Positions 1 to 9,947 of a stretch of DNA of 15,823 nt are shown one piece after another. Numbering within the stretch: the first letter of the stretch is position 1; each line of letters begins with the position of its first letter. The stretch comes from an uncultured Phascolarctobacterium sp. (GTDB lineage: Bacteria; Bacillota; Negativicutes; Acidaminococcales; Acidaminococcaceae), in assembly GCA_949287345.1 (NCBI GenBank), contig CASEGD010000020.1, forward strand, positions 1 to 15,823. Direction: 5' to 3'. The notes below the pieces were generated by a model. It was not told the origin of the DNA. It worked only from the letters and a program-made list of their open reading frames with translations, and did no database searches. A program made the position numbers and the translations under genes.

Positions 1-1167
1 ATTCTTTGCAGGATTACGTTATCGCCGCTTTTTACCACCAGTTTCACCTTGCGCTCGGGGTTAGCCACACGCATGAACAGGCGCACCTGTTCGCCTGCTT
101 CCGGCAGGTTCAGGCACTGCGGCACGCAGGTACGCACGCCTTTTTCGGCGGTTACGGTAACAAATTTGGTGTTGCCGTCCAGCTTGCCCTGTGCTTCCAG
201 TGCGGCAAATTTACCGGCAATTTCCGCTTCCTCGGATACAAAGTCAACCAGGTCATGCACATGCACAACATTGCCTGCGGCATAAAAACCGGGCAGGCTG
301 GTCTGACGGTGCTGGTCCACAACCGGGCCGTTGGTCAGCGGGTACATTTTCAAATCCAGCCCGCGGCTGAGTTCGTTTTCCGGAATCAGTCCGACGGAAA
401 GCAAAACGGTATCGCAGTCGATGTCAAATTCCGTACCCGGAATCGGGCGCATTTTTTCATCAACCTTGGCAACGGTAATGCCGTTAACGCGGTCCTTACC
501 GTGGATTTTTACAATTGTATGGGAAAGATACAAAGGAATATTATAATCGTTCAAGCACTGTACAATATTACGGGTCAAACCGTTGGAGAACGGGCAGATT
601 TCCAGCACTGCCTGCACCTTGCAGCCTTCAAGGCTCATGCGGCGCGCCATGATAAGGCCGATATCGCCGCTGCCTAAAATAACGATTTTATGCCCGGGGA
701 TGTAACCTTCCATGTTAACCATGCGCTGTGCCGCACCGGCGGTAAATACGCCTGCGGGGCGTTCGCCCGGAATGCGGATAGCGCCGCGGGTACGTTCGCG
801 GCAGCCCATTGTTAAAATAACGGTTTTGCCCTTAACTTTAATCAAACCGTGGTCGGGGCTTACGGCAACGACGGTTTTGTCTTTTTCAACGCTCAAAACC
901 ATCGTATCAGTCAGGCACTCAATTTCCGGTTTATCTTTTACAAGTTCAATGCAGCGGTGAGCATAGCCCGGTCCGGTCAGTTCCTCCTTAAAATGGTGCA
1001 GGCCGAAACCGTTGTGGATGCACTGCTGCAAAATGCCGCCCAGCTCGCGGTCACGCTCAATTACCAAAACGCTTTTCGCGCCGTTCTGCCATGCGCTGTA
1101 AGCAGCCGAAAGCCCGGCAGGACCGCCGCCGACAATTACTATATCATAAAGGTCTTTAAGCTTTCAT
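1..1167 (-). CDS. NAD(P)/FAD-dependent oxidoreductase, C-terminus cut by window edge, start disrupted
   Basis: The minus strand is open without a stop from 1163 to base 1 (about 387 codons). The N-terminus has an FAD-binding Rossmann motif (IVIVGGGPAGLSAAYSA). Family-typical stretches follow: GGILQQCIHNGFG, TMGCRERTRGA, a second dinucleotide fold GSGDIGLIMARR (probably NAD(P)), SVGLIPENEL, and GNVVHVHDLVDF near the C-terminal third. This is the pyridine-nucleotide-disulfide-type oxidoreductase that commonly follows a GlpA-like gene in anaerobic Firmicutes; the substrate is unknown. The gene begins at the end of the GlpA-like gene through a TAATG overlap (ATG at 1167-1165, AGGA just upstream), but that ATG frame stops after three codons (ATG AAA GCT TAA). 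The coding frame has no ATG, GTG or TTG before the FAD motif. One base fewer near 1158-1161 would give an in-frame MKAKDLYDIVIVGGG start. Probably 20-40 C-terminal residues lie beyond the window. Confidence 0.85.
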
Positions 1168-2627
1168 TATTCCTGCCCGCCTTTCACGTCAGTTTTTTCA
1201 TAATATAAATGCGAATCCTTGCGTTCCTTCAGCACATCTGCTACGGAAACGCCAAGCTCGCGCGCCAGAATCTGCGTTACGCGCGGGCCGCAGAAACCGC
1301 CCTGGCAGCGTCCCATACCGGCGCGGGTACGGCGTTTAACGGCGTCCACCGTCGTTGCTCCGCACGGCGCTTTAATGGCAGCCACAATCTCGCCTTCGGT
1401 AACAGTTTCGCAGCGGCAGATAACACGGCCGAACAGCGGCTCTTTCGCAATCAAATCAGCTTTTTCGCTGTCGGTAAGCCTTGTAAAATGAATTTGTTTC
1501 GGCAAAGCAGCCTTAAAATCTGCCTTTTTATTCATCGGCAGGTATTTGGCAACTGCTTCGGCAATTTCTTCTGCAACGGCGGGAGCAGCGGTCAAGCCCG
1601 GGGACTGCATGCCGGCAGCGTTAAACAGCCCTTCAACGCAGGAAGCGCCCAGAACAAAATCACCGTTGTCCGATACAGCGCGCAGACCGGCAAATTCGGT
1701 AATGGCAGCACCCATCGGCAGGTTCGGAATCAGCTTGCGTGCCGAAGCAATAATTTGGTCCATGCCCGGCGCAGTAACACTGGTGTCTTCCTTATCGTCC
1801 ATATCGTTGGCGTTAGGCCCGATAAAGGTGTTGCCGTGCGTAGTGGTGCAAACCAGAATGCCCTTGGAATTTTTGGCAGGCGTCGGGAAAACAACGCCGT
1901 ACACCAAATCATTGCAGGCAGTTTTATCAAACAAAATGTATTCGCCCTTACGGGGATGGATTTTAAAGCTGTCGTCACCGGCAAGATGCGCGATTTCATC
2001 GGCATAAACGCCGGCAGCGTTAACGACGCATTTAGTTTTAATAGCGCCGAGATTTGTTTCAACGACGGTAATTTTGCCGTCTTCCTTAACAAAACCGGTT
2101 ACGCGGCAGTTGCGGATAACTTCCGCACCGTTCTGCATAGCGCACTGGGCAAAACGCAGCGCAGCCTCAAACGGCCAGCAAACACCGGCAGTCGGCGCCC
2201 ACAGTGCGGCAACGGCAGTGGTAAGGTTCGGCTCTTTGGCCAGCACTTCTTCACGGCTTAAAATTGCCAGATCGGGCACGCCGTTGTTTTTACCGCGTTC
2301 CAACAGCTCTTTTAAGGTTTCAACTTCTTCATCGTTAGTTGCAACAACCAGCGAACCGGTCCATTTAATGTCAAGGTCCAGCTCGTCCTCCAGCTGATGG
2401 TACAAACGGTTGCCCAACACATTCATAATAGCCTTGTTGCTGCCGGTCGGTGCGTCAAAACCTGCATGCAGGATAGCGCTGTTAGCCTTGGTCGTGCCGC
2501 AGGCAACATCCGGTTCTTTTTCCAGCAAAACGCATTTTACATCATACTTGCTCAGCTCGCGCAAAATAGCGCAGCCGACAACGCCGCCGCCAACAACAAC
2601 GACATCCGCCTCTTTGATAAAATCCAT
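1167..2627 (-). CDS. GlpA-like FAD-dependent oxidoreductase with C-terminal BFD-like [2Fe-2S] domain
   Basis: The 486-residue protein starts with an FAD-binding motif (VVVVGGGVVGCAILREL, about residues 8-24) and continues as a DAO-type oxidoreductase with the typical NSAILHAGFDA segment at 49-59, VVNAAGVYAD at 201-210 and a GMQSPGLTAAPA segment near the end of the fold (339-350). Residues about 400-465 form a BFD-like [2Fe-2S] module with CxC (Cys404, Cys406) and CX4C (Cys441, Cys446) in the context RTRAGMGRCQGGFCGPR. This architecture is that of anaerobic glycerol-3-phosphate dehydrogenase subunit A and relatives that oxidise small hydroxyacids. The true substrate cannot be read from the sequence, so I give no symbol. 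The ATG has an AGGA ribosome site nine bases upstream. It is probably co-transcribed with the downstream FAD/NAD oxidoreductase, with which such proteins are often paired. It diverges from the exported-protein gene at 2821. Confidence 0.88.
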   Translation of the reverse strand: MDFIKEADVVVVGGGVVGCAILRELSKYDVKCVLLEKEPDVACGTTKANSAILHAGFDAPTGSNKAIMNVLGNRLYHQLEDELDLDIKWTGSLVVATNDEEVETLKELLERGKNNGVPDLAILSREEVLAKEPNLTTAVAALWAPTAGVCWPFEAALRFAQCAMQNGAEVIRNCRVTGFVKEDGKITVVETNLGAIKTKCVVNAAGVYADEIAHLAGDDSFKIHPRKGEYILFDKTACNDLVYGVVFPTPAKNSKGILVCTTTHGNTFIGPNANDMDDKEDTSVTAPGMDQIIASARKLIPNLPMGAAITEFAGLRAVSDNGDFVLGASCVEGLFNAAGMQSPGLTAAPAVAEEIAEAVAKYLPMNKKADFKAALPKQIHFTRLTDSEKADLIAKEPLFGRVICRCETVTEGEIVAAIKAPCGATTVDAVKRRTRAGMGRCQGGFCGPRVTQILARELGVSVADVLKERKDSHLYYEKTDVKGGQE

Positions 2628-2820
2628 TTCGTCACATCCTAAACTTAATCAGTATTTAAAGTAATTTTAACACATTTGTTACAGAAATTGAATATTTTCC
2701 ACGCTAAGTTATCAGAAAAATTTAAGTAAAACCGCAGCGGGATGAAACTTGTCCCGATTTTTATTATTTGACAGGCCAAAACCATTATTTTAAAATTAAA
2801 TTAAGAAAGAAGGTGCGCCT
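2628..2820. other. Divergent intergenic region between GlpA-like gene and exported-protein gene
   Basis: This AT-rich 193-bp spacer separates two divergently transcribed genes. It contains the strong plus-strand promoter listed separately and a short inverted repeat (CGGGA at 2738-2742, TCCCG at 2752-2756) just upstream of it, which could be an operator. For the leftward gene only a weak candidate promoter is visible on the minus strand (TTCAAT, 17 bases, TAAAAT, the latter reading 2672-2667 approximately). I see no other gene or RNA here. Confidence 0.5.
2768..2796 (+). promoter_or_regulatory. Sigma-A-type promoter of the exported-protein gene
   Basis: A perfect -35 hexamer TTGACA (2768-2773) is followed by a 17-base spacer and TAAAAT (2791-2796). 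Transcription would begin near 2803, giving a leader of about 18 bases. An AAGGTG ribosome site (2810-2815) sits five bases before the ATG at 2821. The short inverted repeat at 2738-2756 lies directly upstream of the -35. Confidence 0.75.
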
Positions 2821-3396
2821 ATGAAAAAAATCTTTTTAATTTTCTGCTTAATACTGTGCCTTTTTAATACCGCCTGGGCGGAAGAAGGAAAAGAAACTGC
2901 TGAGACCAAAGCTCCCGCTGCTGCGGAAGAACAGCAAACCGAAAAACAAAACGACATCAAAGTGCTGCTTGACGCCGAAGATGTAGAACAGGCTTTGCTG
3001 GCTGGCATTAACGATAACTGCTATCTGGAAATTGAAGAAGGCAAGTACATTGCTTATAAAATTGACGTGAAAGACGACGATACGCGCCGCGATTTGTTTA
3101 AAAAAGCACCGGCCGAACGCGTTAACCACCTTACCACCAACAACGAAGAAATTTACAACTACCTGACCAAATTTATCCAGAGCCGCGAAAAATCCGGCCG
3201 CAAATATTACGGCTACCGCATTACCGGCGGCATTGAAGAAAACGCCACCTTGCCTGACGGCAGCACCGCTTACAAATTCTGGTTCATGAAGCTGGACGAA
3301 GATGACGGCAGCGGCGGCTGGCGCATCCCGATCGGCATCGGTATAGGCATTGGCGGCGGCCATCACCACGGCCCGTGGGTCGGCGTCGGCTGGTAA
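2821..3396 (+). CDS. Small exported protein with Gly/His-rich C-terminus, function unknown
   Basis: I do not recognise this 191-residue protein. It has a clear Sec signal peptide: MKK, then a hydrophobic core to about residue 17 and a probable cleavage after AWA at residue 20. The mature N-terminus is acidic and Ala/Glu-rich (21-45) and looks disordered. Residues about 46-160 are hydrophilic, with one motif-like stretch KYYGYRITGG around 128-137, and probably form one compact domain. The tail (about 163-191) alternates Gly and Ile and ends with three histidines and GPWVGVGW, which suggests membrane association, self-assembly or metal binding; this is inference. No lipobox cysteine follows the signal core, so it is probably not a lipoprotein. 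It has its own promoter and terminator, a monocistronic layout, and is the only gene left of the origin that opposes the leftward replication fork. Confidence 0.8.
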   Translation: MKKIFLIFCLILCLFNTAWAEEGKETAETKAPAAAEEQQTEKQNDIKVLLDAEDVEQALLAGINDNCYLEIEEGKYIAYKIDVKDDDTRRDLFKKAPAERVNHLTTNNEEIYNYLTKFIQSREKSGRKYYGYRITGGIEENATLPDGSTAYKFWFMKLDEDDGSGGWRIPIGIGIGIGGGHHHGPWVGVGW

Positions 3397-3414
3397 AATT
3401 TAAAAACTGCAAAC

Positions 3415-3452
3415 AAAAATCCGCATTGAAAACCAATGCGGATTTTTTATTT
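3415..3452. terminator. Bidirectional intrinsic terminator between the exported-protein gene and gyrA
   Basis: A perfect 10-bp stem (ATCCGCATTG at 3419-3428 and its complement at 3434-3443) encloses a 5-base loop. It is followed on the plus strand by TTTTT (3444-3448) and preceded by AAAAA-type sequence (3415-3419), which gives a U-tract when read on the minus strand. It therefore ends transcription from both convergent genes, whose stop codons lie within about 20 bases on either side. Confidence 0.9.
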
Positions 3453-3457
3453 AACTT

Positions 3458-5905
3458 TTATTCTTCTTCGTCTTCGTGCTGTACGGCCGCCAGCGAAACA
3501 ACCTTATCTCCTTCGCTCAAAGTCATCAGCTTAACGCCCTGCGCGTTGCGCCCAAACTGGCTGATGCCTTCACCGTCGATGCGTATGATGATGCCCGCTG
3601 CGGTAATTAGCAAAATTTCCTGTTCGGGGTTGATAACCTTCATACCTACAACAGCGCCGGTTTTTTCAGTTACCTTAATGTTGATAACACCTTTGCCGCC
3701 GCGGGTCTGCTTGCGGTATTCGCTTACTGCCGTGCGTTTGCCAAGGCCTTCTTCGGTAGCCGTCAAAACTTCTTCGTTTTCGCCGGTTACGCTGTCCATG
3801 GCAACAACCTCATCGTCAAAGCCCAGCTGGATGCCGCGTACGCCGTGCGCAGTACGTCCCATCGGGCGCACATCCTGCTCGTCAAAGCGGATTGCAAGTC
3901 CGCGTCGCGTTGCCAGAATAATCTCGCTGTTGCCGTCAGTCAGCTCAACGCCGATAAGTTCTTCATTGTCGTCCAGCGTCATGGCAATCAGCCCGGCTTT
4001 ACGCGCACTGTTAAAATCGTTCAGATTGGTCTTTTTAACCGTGCCCTTATTGGTTGCCATAAACATAAACTGGTCTTCTTTAAATTCCTTAACCGGAATG
4101 ACCGCCGTTATCTTTTCGCCCTGCTCAATCGGCAGCAGGTTGATAATTGCCGTGCCTTTGGCAGTGCGGCCTGCTTCGGGGATTTCGTAGCCCTTCTGGC
4201 GGTAAACCCTGCCCTTATTGGTAAAGAACAGAATATTATGATGCGTGGTGGAAAGGAACAAATGCTCGGCGCAGTCGTCGTTCTTTTTGCCGCTGCCGCC
4301 GGTTTTTCCCATGCCGCCGCGCTTCTGGCTGCGGAAGTTATCCAAAGTCTGGCGTTTGATATAACCCTGATGGCTAATAGTGATAACAATATCTTCCTCG
4401 GCAATCAGGTCTTCGATATCCATATCGGAAGTATCTACCGAAAGTTCAGTGCGGCGCGCGTCGCCGAACTTCTTCTTCATTTCCAGCAGGTCTTCCTTGA
4501 TAATGCCCAAAACTTTGTGTTCGTCTGCCAAAACGCTCTCCAGCCAGTCAATCGTTTCCAAAACGTCGATGTATTCGTCGTCAATCTTCTTGCGTTCCAA
4601 ACTGGTCAGGCGCTGCAGGCGCATATCTAAAATAGCCTGTGCCTGGCGCTGGCTCAGCGCAAATTTTTCCATCAAAGCGGCTCTTGCCGTATCGGCGTTG
4701 GCGCTGTTGCGGATAGTGCTGATTACCTCGTCCAGATGGTCAAGCGCAATCTTCAAGCCCTCCAAAATGTGGGCGCGCTCTTTCGCCTTGCCCAGCTCGT
4801 AACGGGTACGGCGGGTAATAACACCCTTCTGGTGGTCAAGGTAATAATTTAAAATCTGTTTTAAATTCAGCACGCGCGGATGCCCGTTAACCAGTGCCAG
4901 CATAATAATGCCGAAGCTGGTCTGCAGTTGCGTATGCTTGTAAAGCTGGTTCAAAACAACGTCCGGTACGGCGTCGCTCTTAAGCTCGATAACAACGCGC
5001 ATACCACGGCGGTCCGATTCGTCGCGCAAATCGGTAATGCCTTCAATAACGCCGTCTTTAACTAACTGCGCAATGCTTTCAATCAGGCGTGCCTTGTTGA
5101 CCTGATACGGAATTTCGCTGACCACAATGCGGTGCTTGCCCTTCTGCATCGGTTCAATTTCGGCGCGCGCGCGGATTTTAACAATGCCGCGGCCGGTATT
5201 GTAAGCGTTTTTAATGCCTTCCGTGCCAAGAATAATGGCACCGGTCGGGAAGTCCGGTCCTTTAATGGCAGTCATCAGCTGAGGGATTTCCACATCGGGA
5301 TTATCAATCAGCATTACCAGGCCGTCCACAACCTCGCCCAGATTATGCGGCGGAATATTGGTTGCCATGCCGACGGCGATACCGGCACTGCCATTGATTA
5401 AAAGCGCCGGTACTTTGGAAGGCAGTACACTCGGCTCTTTTAACGATTCATCGTAGTTCGGTACAAAATCGACGGTTTCTTTTTCAATGTCTTCCAGCAT
5501 AACCTCGGCAATTTTGGTCATGCGCACTTCGGTGTAACGCATTGCTGCCGCGCTGTCACCGTCCACGCTGCCGAAGTTACCATGGCCGTCAACCATCAGG
5601 TAACGGGTAGAAAAATCCTGCGCCAGACGTACAATGGCGTCGTAAACGGCAGTATCACCGTGAGGATGATATTTACCTAAAACTTCGCCGACGATACGGG
5701 CAGATTTTTTATACGGCTTGTTGGAAGCCATGCCTGCTTCCTGCATAGCGTAAAGAATACGCCTGTGTACAGGTTTTAAACCGTCGCGCACATCGGGCAG
5801 CGCCCTTTGCACAATAACGCTCATCGCATAGTCAATATACGATTTCTGCATTTCTTCTTCGATATAGACCGGTAAGACCTTGCCTGCTCCTGTCTCTAAA
5901 TCCAC
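3458..5905 (-). CDS. gyrA: DNA gyrase subunit A
   Basis: The 815-residue protein is a full-length GyrA, which cuts and rejoins DNA in the A2B2 gyrase that introduces negative supercoils. The winged-helix/tower part is typical: [11 protein letters not shown] at 44-54, and the catalytic tyrosine Tyr124 in [10 protein letters not shown]. The quinolone-determining segment reads [12 protein letters not shown] (78-89), with Thr85 at the E. coli Ser83 position and Asp89 at the Asp87 position. The C-terminal beta-pinwheel starts near residue 500. Its GyrA-box position reads QKRGGMG (527-533), with Met where a basic residue is usual, followed by a Gly/Lys-rich loop; a related QTRGGKG occurs at 733-739. 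The start is GTG (5905-5903), supported by GAGGTGA about seven bases upstream; initial residues [19 protein letters not shown] fit the family. It lies 16 bases after the TauE/SafE-type gene and ends at a bidirectional terminator. Confidence 0.98.
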   Translation of the reverse strand: MDLETGAGKVLPVYIEEEMQKSYIDYAMSVIVQRALPDVRDGLKPVHRRILYAMQEAGMASNKPYKKSARIVGEVLGKYHPHGDTAVYDAIVRLAQDFSTRYLMVDGHGNFGSVDGDSAAAMRYTEVRMTKIAEVMLEDIEKETVDFVPNYDESLKEPSVLPSKVPALLINGSAGIAVGMATNIPPHNLGEVVDGLVMLIDNPDVEIPQLMTAIKGPDFPTGAIILGTEGIKNAYNTGRGIVKIRARAEIEPMQKGKHRIVVSEIPYQVNKARLIESIAQLVKDGVIEGITDLRDESDRRGMRVVIELKSDAVPDVVLNQLYKHTQLQTSFGIIMLALVNGHPRVLNLKQILNYYLDHQKGVITRRTRYELGKAKERAHILEGLKIALDHLDEVISTIRNSANADTARAALMEKFALSQRQAQAILDMRLQRLTSLERKKIDDEYIDVLETIDWLESVLADEHKVLGIIKEDLLEMKKKFGDARRTELSVDTSDMDIEDLIAEEDIVITISHQGYIKRQTLDNFRSQKRGGMGKTGGSGKKNDDCAEHLFLSTTHHNILFFTNKGRVYRQKGYEIPEAGRTAKGTAIINLLPIEQGEKITAVIPVKEFKEDQFMFMATNKGTVKKTNLNDFNSARKAGLIAMTLDDNEELIGVELTDGNSEIILATRRGLAIRFDEQDVRPMGRTAHGVRGIQLGFDDEVVAMDSVTGENEEVLTATEEGLGKRTAVSEYRKQTRGGKGVINIKVTEKTGAVVGMKVINPEQEILLITAAGIIIRIDGEGISQFGRNAQGVKLMTLSEGDKVVSLAAVQHEDEEE

Positions 5906-5921
5906 AATATCACCTCAACCC

Positions 5922-6689
5922 TTAATTAAAGAAAATATCATATATCTGTTTGCCTATTAAAAGCGTTGTAACCGTTAAAAACAGCGGCCTTACATAAGCA
6001 GCGCCGTGCTTTATGGCCATGCGCGTGCCAAAATAAGCGCCAACCATCATGCTTATGCCCATGATGATGCCATACAGCCACACTACCGACCCGTTATAAA
6101 TAAAGGTCGCCAGTGCGCTTAAATTACTGGCTGTGTTCAGCGCTTTGCCGTTACCGGCCGCCGTAACAAAATCACAGCCCAGAAATAAAAAACCGAAAAT
6201 TAAAAATGTGCCTGTGCCCGGCCCGAAAAAGCCGTCGTAAAAACCCATCACAAGCGCCAGTAAAAAAGCGCCTGCCAGCGATAATTTGCTGAATTCGGTT
6301 TTTCCCTTAACACTGCCCCAATCCTTATGTTGGTAAGTATAAAAGGCAATCAGCACCAGCATGGCGACTACCAGCTTGCGCATAAAATCCTGCGGCAGCA
6401 GATGCACCGTATAAGCACCGCACACAGAACCAATAACTGACAGCGGTACCAGCGAAATAACCAGCTTTTTGTTGATATGACCGGAACGCCAGAAGGAAAT
6501 TACGCTTGTAACCGCGCCCATGCTTGCCGCAAGTTTGTTGGTGCCAAGCACCATGCTTACCGGCAGCCCCGAACTTAACAGCGCCGGTACGGAAATCAGC
6601 CCGCCGCCGCCGACCGTGGAATCAATAAACGCGGCGACAAAACCGGTAATAACAAACAAAACGATATTAAATAAATCAAGACTTTCCAT
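5922..6689 (-). CDS. TSUP-family (TauE/SafE) membrane permease
   Basis: The 255-residue protein is very hydrophobic, with about eight predicted membrane segments. It shows the two half-repeats of the TSUP family: the first carries AAFIDSTVGGGGLISVPALL (19-38) and GTNKLA (49-54), the second GFYDGFFGPGTGTFL (149-163) and GNGKALN (179-185). Members move sulfite, sulfonates or other small organic anions across the inner membrane; the substrate here cannot be assigned. The ATG start has AGAGGT upstream, partly inside the 16-base gap after the thiamine diphosphokinase gene. Its position between thiN-like and gyrA, each 16 bases away, suggests co-transcription with both, and gyrA may depend on a promoter upstream of this gene. 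No defect is visible. Confidence 0.9.
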   Translation of the reverse strand: MESLDLFNIVLFVITGFVAAFIDSTVGGGGLISVPALLSSGLPVSMVLGTNKLAASMGAVTSVISFWRSGHINKKLVISLVPLSVIGSVCGAYTVHLLPQDFMRKLVVAMLVLIAFYTYQHKDWGSVKGKTEFSKLSLAGAFLLALVMGFYDGFFGPGTGTFLIFGFLFLGCDFVTAAGNGKALNTASNLSALATFIYNGSVVWLYGIIMGISMMVGAYFGTRMAIKHGAAYVRPLFLTVTTLLIGKQIYDIFFN

Positions 6690-6705
6690 TTTTTATAAAT
6701 ACCTC

Positions 6706-7419
6706 TTACGGCAATTCGCAGCCGGCTGTTTTTAAATAAAGACCGGTGCAGCCGCCGTGGCATTTTACTTTTATAACATCTGCCGTAATTTCATTGCTGA
6801 CGGCATAGGGGTTATTCTGTAAAAGCGGTGCATTTTCCAAAGGCCATCTTGCGCCGCTGATGCTGACATTGCTGTCGGTAAGCGGCAAAAGTGAAAGCGC
6901 CGTAAAATCCTGCTGCGGTGTAAATTCAAGGCTTTCGCCAGATGTAAGCAAAACCATAACTTCTGTTTCGTCAGCCATTATTACGGGTACGCTGCTTTTT
7001 TGTTTATACGCCAGCAGCGAAAACACATTGCTGTAAAGATGGTCGAACCTGCCGCCCCAGATACCGGTTATTAAAAGCGGCGCTTTCTGCGGCAGCATGG
7101 TCAGCAAAAGCTGCAAATCCGTATCATCCTTGGCAGGATTGAATTTAACAGTTTTTATATTTTGCTGCTGCGCCAGCTGTAAATAATCTTTACCGGCACT
7201 GTCGGCGTCACCGCATAACAGTTCAGGCTTCATGCCTGCATCAAAGCAGATTTCAATGCCCTTATCGGCGCAGTAAACTTTTTTACCGGCAGCGGCATCT
7301 TTAAACCATTCTAAATCAGGCTTGCGCCCGCCGGCAGCGGCAACAACAAAATCATTGCCGCATTCTTCATAATTTTTTATAACAAACCTTCCCTGCGGCA
7401 GGCTTAATGCAATTTCCAT
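6706..7419 (-). CDS. thiN: Thiamine diphosphokinase (thiamine pyrophosphokinase)
   Basis: The enzyme transfers pyrophosphate from ATP to thiamine to make thiamine diphosphate in the cytoplasm. The 237-residue protein shows the family's motifs in order: a substrate-binding ADKGI (51-55, usually ADGGA), GDADS (70-74), KDDTDLQLLL (97-106), and GIWGGRFDHLYSN (119-131). The C-terminal beta domain contains ISGARWPL (187-194), YAVSNE (205-210) and a final HGG-like turn (221-223). The length is slightly above the usual 210-220 residues because of about 20 extra N-terminal residues. The ATG shares one base with the upstream gene's stop (TGATG), and no strong ribosome site is visible, so translation is probably coupled. 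Location between gyrB and gyrA is unusual for this gene. Confidence 0.9.
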   Translation of the reverse strand: MEIALSLPQGRFVIKNYEECGNDFVVAAAGGRKPDLEWFKDAAAGKKVYCADKGIEICFDAGMKPELLCGDADSAGKDYLQLAQQQNIKTVKFNPAKDDTDLQLLLTMLPQKAPLLITGIWGGRFDHLYSNVFSLLAYKQKSSVPVIMADETEVMVLLTSGESLEFTPQQDFTALSLLPLTDSNVSISGARWPLENAPLLQNNPYAVSNEITADVIKVKCHGGCTGLYLKTAGCELP

Positions 7420-7718
7420 CAGGATTTCTTTTTAGCGGCGGCAGGTTTAATAATAATCTGCCCGTCCTCTTTATAAACTTTCCAGTCGGCTTCGCCCTTG
7501 GTATTTTTAAACCAGTCCATGCTTATTTCCAGCAGATAACGGTTTAATTTTGCCAAAGCTTCGTCCGGCAGTAAAATTTCTTTGCTGTCCGCTTTTTTAG
7601 CGGTTTTTAATTTTTTATTTTTTACGGGCTCGTTGCCATAAATGGCGTTTTCGAAGCTTACTTCTTCTTCGTAGCCCTTTAACATATCCTCATCGGATAG
7701 ATTTTTTCTGATTTTCAT
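7419..7718 (-). CDS. Small basic protein of unknown function between gyrB and thiN
   Basis: I do not recognise this protein of 99 residues (from the ATG at 7718-7716). It is lysine-rich at both ends and contains an amphipathic middle segment around LLPDEALAKLNRYLLEISMDWFKNT, then a short beta-like stretch (DWKVYKEDGQIIIKPA) and a KKKS tail. A TTG at 7730 in the same frame would add four residues. I prefer the ATG because GGGTGA lies four bases before it, and the gap to the gyrB stop is then 12 bases. It overlaps the thiN start by one base, so it is probably translated as part of the operon. Coding is supported by tight packing with both neighbours and the absence of another candidate gene here. 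Confidence 0.75.
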   Translation of the reverse strand: MKIRKNLSDEDMLKGYEEEVSFENAIYGNEPVKNKKLKTAKKADSKEILLPDEALAKLNRYLLEISMDWFKNTKGEADWKVYKEDGQIIIKPAAAKKKS

Positions 7719-7730
7719 GTTTTCACCCAA

Positions 7731-9946
<2,216 letters not shown>

Positions 9947-9947
9947 C

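Noticed and set aside
1155..1170. Programmed +1 frameshift (prfB-like) at the start of the second FAD gene
   Set aside because: The site GCT TAA lacks the CTT TGA C slip site and the upstream Shine-Dalgarno-like element at the right spacing; the alanine tRNA would pair poorly in the +1 frame.
1209..2261. A 350-codon open frame on the plus strand, and a 223-codon one at 6-677
   Set aside because: Both lie antisense to clearly recognisable FAD oxidoreductase genes, have low-complexity, unfamiliar translations and no ribosome sites; they are shadows of GC-rich third positions.
2738..2765. Stem CGGGA/TCCCG followed by T-rich DNA as an intrinsic terminator
   Set aside because: The stem has only five base pairs with a nine-base loop, and no transcript enters from the left on the plus strand because the neighbouring gene is divergent.
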